Origin: Pseudomonadota bacterium
GTDB lineage: Bacteria > Pseudomonadota > Gammaproteobacteria > Burkholderiales > Methylophilaceae
NCBI GenBank assembly: GCA_029549705.1
Contig: JAKPIR010000133.1
Coordinates: forward strand, 1 to 6,291
DNA: 6,291 nucleotides
Direction: 5' to 3'
Made by a program: the position numbers and the translations under genes
The notes under the pieces: generated by a model
Database searches by the model: none
Told to the model about the DNA's origin: nothing
Seen by the model: the letters and a program-made list of their open reading frames with translations, nothing else
Shown here: piece by piece, positions 1-5,252 of the stretch
Position numbering within the stretch: the stretch's first letter is position 1
Layout: each line of letters opens with the position of its first letter

Positions 1-619
1 GAGCGTTTTAGAAGATGACGAACGCATCCATATTGAACACATGCTCAATAGAGATGATACTTCTGACATGCAAAAACTTCCCTTCAGTGTGCCATATGAT
101 GAGTTAGAGGTAAACGCAGCACAACTACACACACGAAAAATTGCCGAAGTTTTGCAATTTCAACAAGATAGAACCACATTGACTAGCCAACTTTTTGAAC
201 AGTCTTCACTTAACACTCAAATTGAGCAAGCAAAATTAGTCGATGCGCACGCGCCAAATATGGCATTAAAAGATAAATACATCTTTGTGTGTGCGCCAAT
301 TTCACTTAATGTGGCTTTTGAAAAAGACTATTATTTATTGTGCTTACAAAGTGTAGCCTTATCTACAATACGCTATTTACCCAAAGCACCTGCATGGTTA
401 GAAACGCTTAACCCAAAACACTTGGAGGCTGCTGAGTTATTAAGCCAAAACCTTAGTTTATATGCATGGCTCTCGTTTAAATTTCCACAGATATTTATTG
501 AAGGCGATGCCGTGCCTGCACTGAGAAAAAGCATTAGCCGCTATATTGAAAATGCGTTACTCACACAATCAGGCTACGGCGAAACCAGCCGAGAAGCTGA
601 AGTTAAATTTTTAAGGTAA
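1..619 (+). CDS. SUV3-like ATP-dependent RNA helicase, C-terminal part (5' end outside window)
   Basis: The reading frame is open from base 2 with no stop before TAA at 617-619, so the gene begins upstream. About 205 residues are visible; the internal ATG at 41 is not a convincing start. The helicase core with its Walker motifs is not in the window, so the call rests on the tail. The segment LKDKYIFVCAPI (266-301) matches the conserved 'LSLxxxYxFCxAPI' of SUV3 helicases, and LSLYAWLSFKFP (452-487), just after a LEAAELL helix, matches their 'LxLYLWLSYRF' C-terminal motif. The spacing of these motifs fits human SUPV3L1 as I recall it. SUV3 proteins unwind RNA 3'-5' and feed it to PNPase or an RNase II-type exonuclease; a similar RNA-decay role here is inferred. 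The gene ends 18 bp from the convergent cyclase gene, with no obvious hairpin terminator between them. It could instead be annotated as a generic helicase-related protein. Confidence 0.72.
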   Translation, partial: SVLEDDERIHIEHMLNRDDTSDMQKLPFSVPYDELEVNAAQLHTRKIAEVLQFQQDRTTLTSQLFEQSSLNTQIEQAKLVDAHAPNMALKDKYIFVCAPISLNVAFEKDYYLLCLQSVALSTIRYLPKAPAWLETLNPKHLEAAELLSQNLSLYAWLSFKFPQIFIEGDAVPALRKSISRYIENALLTQSGYGETSREAEVKFLR

Positions 620-637
620 AGGTCAATTCTGCCGCAC

Positions 638-1861
638 TTAAACCGCTGCAATATAGGCCGCCATATCTGCCTCATAATAAGTTTTAACGTTATTACGGCC
701 AGATTTTTTCGCGTGATAAAGCGCTTGGTCAGCGCGCTCGATTAATTTTTCAATCGTGTCACCTACCTGATAATAGGCTAAACCAAATGACGAAGTTACT
801 TTTACTGACTGACCTTGAAGTTTGTAGGGTTGCGCCGCGACGGCATCGCATAGACGCTGAATAATCGCTTTAGCTTCTAATTCTTTGGTTTTTGGTAGCA
901 TAATCAACAATTCTTCACCGCCAAATCGCGCCACGGTATCCACTTGACGCAATTGTTCTTTCAACATTTTTGAAAAACCACGCAACACCAAATCACCTGC
1001 CGGATGCCCATAACGGTCATTGATTGATTTGAAGTGGTCAATATCCGCCAGCACCAGCACAAAATCGTCCGGGCGGCGACGCAGTTCAGCAAAGACTTTT
1101 TCAAGGTAGGTCATAGCATGTCGACGGTTAAAGACCTGCGTCAATTCATCATTGGTAGCCAACATGCGTAGCCGCTCCTGCGCAATCACTAACGCTTCAT
1201 TTTTCTTCACCAAATCGAGATTTGCGCGTTGTACGTTGGCTTTGATACGATTTAACTCATCGATATAGCGTTTGTTTAATAATTGACTTTCTACTTGTGA
1301 TAACACGTGTTTTTTATTGGTTTTACCAAATATCGCGCTCGCACCAGCTAACAACAGCGCTGCCACAAACCACCAATAATAATGTGTTAAGTCAGTAGCA
1401 AAATAAATGAGCATGGAGGCAATAATAGGTGTTACGAATGTCAACATACCTGTTGAAGAAGCTGACATGACGACAGCTGAATAAGCCACCAGTACGCAAA
1501 GCATATTGAGCACCAGACTTTCATTGCCGTTCAAATCACCAGTTTTTAACAAAAAGAAGCAAGCTGAACCCCAAGCCAAGCCCGATAAGGCTTGCAAAAC
1601 AAGATGCCAGTTTTCAAATTTTGCTAATGATGCCGCATCAAATTCCGGATTAAAAAAATTGTACGCGTAGTATTTAATTGCTGCAGTAATAAAAACGAAT
1701 GAAAACCAAAGTGCTAGCATTGTTTTATCTACTGACGGCATGGAAATAACCGTCAGAAAAGCCAATGAAATCATACTTGAAACGGTGCCCGTGCGAACAT
1801 CTTTGAGATAGCTCTCAAAGATGCTTAAATTGAACTGATGAATGGTGTCTTCTGTTGCCAT
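638..1861 (-). CDS. Membrane-anchored diguanylate cyclase (GGDEF protein, GGEEL variant)
   Basis: A 407-residue protein predicted to make cyclic di-GMP from two GTP at the inner membrane. Residues 1-28 are cytoplasmic. About six hydrophobic segments follow (roughly 28-42, 47-66, 86-105, 115-133, 138-155, 161-178), forming an integral-membrane sensor of a type I cannot name. A charged, probably coiled-coil stretch (184-233) links to the GGDEF domain (234-396). That domain shows the NDELTQVFNRR opening, the metal/GTP-binding DIDHFKSIND (273-282) and YGHPAGD (284-290). The signature is GGEEL (314-318) where GGEEF is usual. An inhibitory I-site RxxD (R305-D308) lies five residues before it. There is no EAL or HD-GYP domain. 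The ATG at 1861 is the only reasonable start because an in-frame TAA lies five codons upstream; its Shine-Dalgarno sequence is poor. It is probably a single-gene unit with its own promoter in the 198-bp gap before amiC. The sensed signal is unknown. Confidence 0.93.
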   Translation of the reverse strand: MATEDTIHQFNLSIFESYLKDVRTGTVSSMISLAFLTVISMPSVDKTMLALWFSFVFITAAIKYYAYNFFNPEFDAASLAKFENWHLVLQALSGLAWGSACFFLLKTGDLNGNESLVLNMLCVLVAYSAVVMSASSTGMLTFVTPIIASMLIYFATDLTHYYWWFVAALLLAGASAIFGKTNKKHVLSQVESQLLNKRYIDELNRIKANVQRANLDLVKKNEALVIAQERLRMLATNDELTQVFNRRHAMTYLEKVFAELRRRPDDFVLVLADIDHFKSINDRYGHPAGDLVLRGFSKMLKEQLRQVDTVARFGGEELLIMLPKTKELEAKAIIQRLCDAVAAQPYKLQGQSVKVTSSFGLAYYQVGDTIEKLIERADQALYHAKKSGRNNVKTYYEADMAAYIAAV

Positions 1862-1897
1862 GGAATTGTGTGTTTATTTAAATTGTTATTAATTGTT

Positions 1898-1925
1898 AAT
1901 TTAGGTAAAGCATGAGTCATGCCAA
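1898..1925 (-). promoter_or_regulatory. Candidate sigma-70 promoter for the diguanylate cyclase gene
   Basis: Read on the minus strand, TTGGCA (1925-1920, five of six bases of the -35 consensus) is followed after 16 bp by TAAATT (1903-1898, four of six bases of the -10 consensus). Transcription would begin near 1891, about 30 nt before the cyclase ATG. The 13-bp palindrome at 1910-1922 overlaps the -35 box and fills most of the spacer. This is a pattern match only; the spacing is slightly short and the region is AT-rich, so chance matches are likely. Confidence 0.35.
1910..1922. promoter_or_regulatory. 13-bp perfect palindrome inside the putative cyclase promoter (operator candidate)
   Basis: The sequence is GCATGA-G-TCATGC: two 6-bp arms that are exact reverse complements around one central base. 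It lies between and over the candidate -35 and -10 elements of the cyclase gene, where a dimeric repressor would block RNA polymerase. I do not recognise it as the site of a named regulator. The role is inferred from position and symmetry only. Confidence 0.3.
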
Positions 1926-1989
1926 CTTCGTAACCACTTGGAATATTTTTTCGCGCCTTAAAAAAATAGATGATGTTGAAGCGAAAAAA

Positions 1990-2017
1990 ATGCGCTTGAT
2001 AGAATGCGCTTGATAGA
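1990..2017. repeat. Perfect tandem duplication of a 14-bp unit
   Basis: The unit ATGCGCTTGATAGA occurs twice head to tail (1990-2003 and 2004-2017) without mismatch. It lies in the spacer between the 3' end of amiC and the start of the cyclase gene. Slipped-strand replication would explain it. No function is apparent, and the copy number could vary between strains. Confidence 0.85.
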
Positions 2018-2059
2018 TAGCTTAAAGGCTAAAAAACAATAGCCCCAATCACCCTAAAT

Positions 2060-3550
2060 TTACTCTTGGGCGATTTTAGTTTTGGCTAATGCGGGGTTGG
2101 TTGAAAAATACTTTTTAATGCCTGACAAAATGGAATTCACTAATCTATCCTGGTAGGCATCGTCGTTGAGTTTACGCTCTTCTTCAGGGTTACTGATAAA
2201 AGCAGTTTCAATAAGTATGGAAGGAATATCAGGCGATTTTAAAACGGCAAACCCCGCCTGCTCAACGCGTTTTGCGTGTAATTTATTGATTTCACCAATT
2301 TGCGTCAACACGGCTTTACCCAATTTCAAGCTATCATTAATCGTGGCTGTTTGTGATAAATCCAGTAGTGTTTTGGCTAACACTGGGTCTTTGCCTCCCA
2401 AACTCACGCCGCCGATTAAGTCCGATTCATTTTCCTTTTTAGCCAAATAACGCGCACCAGCACTGGTTGCGCCCTTTTCAGAAAGCGCAAAGACAGAAGA
2501 GCCACGCGCTGCTGGATTGGTAAACGCATCCGCATGGATAGATAAAAACAAGTCAGCCTGCAACTTTCTTGCCTTAATCACCCGGTCGTGTAGAGGAATA
2601 AAATAATCGCCATCACGCGTCAATATTGCCCGCATGTTGGGTTCAGCATCAATTTTTTCTTTTAGCTTTTTGGCAATCAGTAAAGTCACATCTTTTTCAC
2701 GACTGCCACTGGCACCAATGGCACCTGGGTCTTCACCACCGTGACCAGGGTCAATCGCAATGGTGATTTGCCGAAATGCCGGATTGTCAGGTTTATTCAC
2801 ACTGGGTTTATAAGTGTCAGGCTTTGTTGCATCAGGGCGCGCAGTTGCAACTTGTTTATTGTCACCGATACTGGCACTGGCCTTATCTGACTTTGCCACG
2901 TCAGACCCTGATGTCGTATCAGGAAGTTTGTTTTGCTCGGCAATCTGCGCGCTATCAGTCGCTGGCGCATTTTCCGTGATGGGCGGCACTTCAACAGCAT
3001 CTGTTGGATTGGGTAGCGCCTCGGTCGCCACTTGCGCATCAGCGACTGGTTGTGACGCTGTTTCAGACACGCCTGCCTGCGTCTCAGCATTGGTCGCCGC
3101 ATCGCGCGCTGCCAGCATCGCCATTAAGGGGTCATGCAAAGGATAAATATCCAATACTAAGCGATGGTTGTAATCACCCGTTGGTTTCAAGGTAAACGCG
3201 CTTGGTTTTGAAACATCTTTTAAATCAACCACTAAGCGGACTACATTTTGCTGAAAACGCGCTACGCGGATTTGTTTGATGTAAGGGTCTGTCGGTAGCA
3301 CGCGATCGTTGGTAGATTTAATAATCTGATTGAATTCAACATTTTCAATATCCAAAACAACACGTTCAGGGTTGCTAATCACTTGCATTTTATAAACAAA
3401 CGGTTTGTTAGACTCAAGCGTGATGCGGGTAAAATCCTGTGCTGGCCAAACACGTGATGCAATAATTTTATTTTCTGCGTGTGCAAGATTAGCCAATGCC
3501 AGCATCAAGCACAGCATCACATAAACGCTGATGCGCCTAAACGTACGCAT
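2060..3550 (-). CDS. amiC: N-acetylmuramoyl-L-alanine amidase, AmiC/AmiB type (AMIN + Amidase_3)
   Basis: A 496-residue periplasmic zinc amidase that cuts the lactyl-amide bond between MurNAc and the stem peptide to split septal peptidoglycan during daughter-cell separation. Residues 1-25 are a signal peptide ending AHA, with an RR pair that is not a good Tat motif. An AMIN domain (about 27-136) for septal targeting is followed by a long Ala/Thr/Pro/Asp-rich linker (about 138-257) and the Amidase_3 domain (262-483). Predicted zinc ligands are H270 (DPGHGG), E285 (SREKD) and H339 (SIHAD), with catalytic E448 (ETAF). The insert around 378-420 corresponds to the helix that blocks the active site until EnvC/NlpD-type activators act. 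No LysM domain follows. I start at 3550, not the longer frame from 3601, because this ATG overlaps the tsaE stop as TAATG, is preceded by AAGG eight bases upstream, and starts directly on the signal peptide. Confidence 0.94.
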   Translation of the reverse strand: MRTFRRISVYVMLCLMLALANLAHAENKIIASRVWPAQDFTRITLESNKPFVYKMQVISNPERVVLDIENVEFNQIIKSTNDRVLPTDPYIKQIRVARFQQNVVRLVVDLKDVSKPSAFTLKPTGDYNHRLVLDIYPLHDPLMAMLAARDAATNAETQAGVSETASQPVADAQVATEALPNPTDAVEVPPITENAPATDSAQIAEQNKLPDTTSGSDVAKSDKASASIGDNKQVATARPDATKPDTYKPSVNKPDNPAFRQITIAIDPGHGGEDPGAIGASGSREKDVTLLIAKKLKEKIDAEPNMRAILTRDGDYFIPLHDRVIKARKLQADLFLSIHADAFTNPAARGSSVFALSEKGATSAGARYLAKKENESDLIGGVSLGGKDPVLAKTLLDLSQTATINDSLKLGKAVLTQIGEINKLHAKRVEQAGFAVLKSPDIPSILIETAFISNPEEERKLNDDAYQDRLVNSILSGIKKYFSTNPALAKTKIAQE

Positions 3551-4056
3551 TAAGGTTTGCCTTGTGTATGGTTGGAATGTGAAAAAATGGCTTGTAAACA
3601 TTGTTGTCCTAATTCGGAATGCGCAACAACTTGTATTTTGCGCCCGATAGATTGTATTGAAAATACAATGTCGATATCAGGCGTTGGCAATACATGTTGC
3701 GCTTTTTCTGGCCACTCAATTATACACACGCTATGCGCATTAAAATAGTCTCTAAACCCCGCTGCATCCCATTCTTCTTCATCATTAAATCGATATAAGT
3801 CAAAATGATACAATGGATACCTAGAGTTTGCTTGAAGTTCAACTTCGTACATCTCAACCAAGGTATAGGTTGGGCTTTTCACTTTACCGACATAACCCAA
3901 CGCATGCAATATACCGCGCACCAGCGTAGTTTTGCCAGCGCCTAAGTCGCCATGCAAATAGATGACTAAATTTGGCACCAGCGCTTTGGCTAAAAGCGCT
4001 GAAAACTGCAACGTCGCTGCCTCGTCGCGCAATTCGAGTGTAAAATCATGCTCCAT
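3550..4056 (-). CDS. tsaE: tRNA threonylcarbamoyladenosine biosynthesis ATPase TsaE
   Basis: A 168-residue P-loop ATPase (YjeE family) that acts with TsaB and TsaD to transfer the threonylcarbamoyl group from the TsaC product to A37 of ANN-decoding tRNAs. Visible motifs are the Walker A loop GDLGAGKTT (36-44, with K42 and T43), the switch-like SPTYTL (61-66), HFDLYR with D86 (85-90) and IEWPEKA (113-119), all in family order and spacing. The frame stays open to an upstream ATG at 4194, but the family N-terminus (MEHDFTLEL) starts at 4056. AGGG lies about nine bases upstream of that ATG, and the extra 46 residues are simply antisense to queG. It is the first gene of a tsaE-amiC operon with a 1-nt overlap (TAATG), suggesting translational coupling. 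Its start codon overlaps that of divergent queG, so its promoter and ribosome-binding site lie inside queG coding sequence. Confidence 0.95.
   Translation of the reverse strand: MEHDFTLELRDEAATLQFSALLAKALVPNLVIYLHGDLGAGKTTLVRGILHALGYVGKVKSPTYTLVEMYEVELQANSRYPLYHFDLYRFNDEEEWDAAGFRDYFNAHSVCIIEWPEKAQHVLPTPDIDIVFSIQSIGRKIQVVAHSELGQQCLQAIFSHSNHTQGKP
3979..4001. repeat. Perfect inverted repeat with 9-bp arms inside tsaE, upstream of queG
   Basis: CAGCGCTTT (3979-3987) and AAAGCGCTG (3993-4001) are exact reverse complements separated by 5 bp. The structure sits in tsaE codons for about residues 19-26 and 54 bp upstream of the queG ATG. No T-run follows on either strand, so it is not an intrinsic terminator. 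It may be coincidence of codons for Leu-Ala-Lys-Ala-Leu, or a hairpin or protein site affecting the divergent pair. Confidence 0.5.
4041..4046 (+). promoter_or_regulatory. Candidate -10 element for queG, implying a near-leaderless transcript
   Basis: TAAAAT matches five of six bases of the -10 consensus. It ends eight bases before the queG ATG, so transcription from it would begin at or within a few bases of the start codon. I see no acceptable -35 hexamer at 16-18 bp, which lowers confidence. It lies within tsaE coding sequence, as any queG promoter must because there is no gap between the genes. Confidence 0.25.
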
Positions 4057-5134
4057 GACGACGCACCCTATTGACTTTAAACACTTGAGCGCTGAAATTA
4101 AGCGCTGGGGAAAAGCATTGGGATTGAGTGACATCGGCATCACCGACACACAATTGCAAACGGCTGAAACTGAACACCAAGCGTGGATTAACAAAGGTTT
4201 TCATGGTGACATGGATTATATGGCAAAACATGGCACGAAGCGAACCCGCCCTGCGGAATTAGTGCCTAATACTCTACGGATAATTTCAGCACGTCTTGAT
4301 TATTTACCACCGCAAGCGGCAGATAGTGAAGCAATTCTGCAGACGCCAAACCAAGCGTTTATTTCGCGCTATGCACTAGGGCGCGACTACCACAAAGTCC
4401 TGCGAAAAAAGCTGCAAAAGCTTTGCGATACCATACAAGAAGCGTTGGTGAATGATTCAGCTAACGCTTTTGAATATCGGGTATTCACCGATAGTGCCCC
4501 AGTGCTAGAAGTGGCGCTTGCAGAAAAATCTGGTCTTGGCTGGCGCGGAAAACACACGCTTTTAATTAACAAGAACCACGGTTCATGGTTTTTTTTGGGT
4601 GAAATCTACACCAATTTACCGCTCATTCCTGATCCGCCGGCTACCAATCATTGCGGCACCTGCACAAGTTGTATGGAGGTTTGTCCTACACAGGCGATCA
4701 CGGCTCCTTACGAAGTCGATGCCAGACGCTGCATCTCTTACTTAACCATCGAACTGAAAACATCCATTCCAGAAGAATTCAGGCCACTTATCGGCAACCG
4801 TATTTATGGCTGCGATGATTGCCAACTCACCTGCCCTTGGAATAAATTTGCACAAGTCACGCCAGAGCCTGATTTTGCCATCAAACATGGGTTAGATTCG
4901 ATTACCTTAGTGGAATGTTTTTTATGGGATGAAATGACTTTTAAAGCAAAAATGGCTGGCAGCGCTATTTACCGCATTGGCTACACGCAGTGGTTACGCA
5001 ATGTGGCCGTTGGTTTGGGTAACGCCACCACTTGCCCAGAAGTCATTGATGCATTAAAGACGCGCGAATTCGATGAAAATGCGCTGGTACGTGAGCATGT
5101 AACGTGGGCTTTGCAACAGCATCAAAAATGTTAA
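4055..5134 (+). CDS. queG: Epoxyqueuosine reductase QueG
   Basis: A 359-residue cytoplasmic cobalamin- and iron-sulfur-dependent enzyme that reduces epoxyqueuosine to queuosine at the tRNA wobble base G34, the last step of the pathway. The sequence aligns throughout with E. coli QueG (YjeS) as I recall it: WGKALGLSDIGITD (18-31), SRYALGRDYHK (104-114), the probable catalytic Asp in FTDSAPVLE (D146), and EKSGLGWRGKHTLL. Two 4Fe-4S motifs follow: C200-C203-C206-C210-P, then C226 with C253-C256-C260-P inside YGCDDCQLTCPWN. The C-terminal HEAT-like helices (about 295-359) are present, but the tail is shorter than in E. coli. The frame is open back to an ATG at 3962, but the family N-terminus begins at 4055 and the extra codons are antisense to tsaE. 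No clear Shine-Dalgarno sequence precedes 4055. It is divergent from tsaE with start codons overlapping in one CATG. Confidence 0.96.
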   Translation: MTTHPIDFKHLSAEIKRWGKALGLSDIGITDTQLQTAETEHQAWINKGFHGDMDYMAKHGTKRTRPAELVPNTLRIISARLDYLPPQAADSEAILQTPNQAFISRYALGRDYHKVLRKKLQKLCDTIQEALVNDSANAFEYRVFTDSAPVLEVALAEKSGLGWRGKHTLLINKNHGSWFFLGEIYTNLPLIPDPPATNHCGTCTSCMEVCPTQAITAPYEVDARRCISYLTIELKTSIPEEFRPLIGNRIYGCDDCQLTCPWNKFAQVTPEPDFAIKHGLDSITLVECFLWDEMTFKAKMAGSAIYRIGYTQWLRNVAVGLGNATTCPEVIDALKTREFDENALVREHVTWALQQHQKC

Positions 5135-5146
5135 ATTTACACCGAG

Positions 5147-5194
5147 AAAAAAATAATGCTCTGGAAGCCTTGTAAATAAAGGCTTCCAGAGCAT
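5147..5194 (-). terminator. Strong intrinsic terminator for the malQ-glk unit
   Basis: A perfect 16-bp inverted repeat (5156-5171 and 5179-5194) encloses a 7-nt loop. Read on the minus strand the stem is followed by TATTTTTTT (5155-5147), the expected U-tract, so it ends transcripts arriving from the sugar kinase, whose stop codon is about 60 bp upstream. Read on the plus strand the stem is followed by CGAAAAAGG with no U-tract, so it would be a weaker stop for convergent queG, though the hairpin could still protect the queG mRNA 3' end. Confidence 0.9.
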
Positions 5195-5252
5195 CGAAAA
5201 AGGTTGCCATCTAAAAATAGCCCGATTTTCTTATTTTTTTAGCGATAAAACG

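Noticed and set aside
2027..2044. Small hairpin downstream of amiC (GGCTA/TAGCC, 8-nt loop) as a terminator
   Set aside because: Only 5 bp of stem, with the T-run in the loop rather than after the stem; too weak to call.
2797..3146. Open frames on both strands across the amiC linker region (up to about 110 codons)
   Set aside because: They arise because the linker has repetitive GC-richer Ala/Thr/Asp codons; no ribosome-binding sites or recognisable domains, and amiC itself is clearly coding here.
3476..3550. Tat signal peptide on AmiC
   Set aside because: The RR pair is preceded by Phe and followed by I-S-V, a poor match to S/T-RR-x-F-L-K; a Sec signal is the simpler reading, though E. coli AmiC is a Tat substrate.
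3551..3601. 17-residue upstream extension of amiC from an ATG at 3601
   Set aside because: It would precede a complete signal peptide with a hydrophilic/aromatic tail and overlap the end of tsaE; the ATG at 3550 has AAGG and a TAATG junction with tsaE.
3962..4054. 31-residue N-terminal extension of queG from an ATG at 3962
   Set aside because: It is antisense to the conserved N-terminus of tsaE and has no counterpart in QueG; the family N-terminus begins at 4055.
4057..4194. 46-residue N-terminal extension of tsaE from an ATG at 4194
   Set aside because: The extension is antisense to conserved queG codons and absent from the TsaE family; the start at 4056 fits the family and has AGGG upstream.
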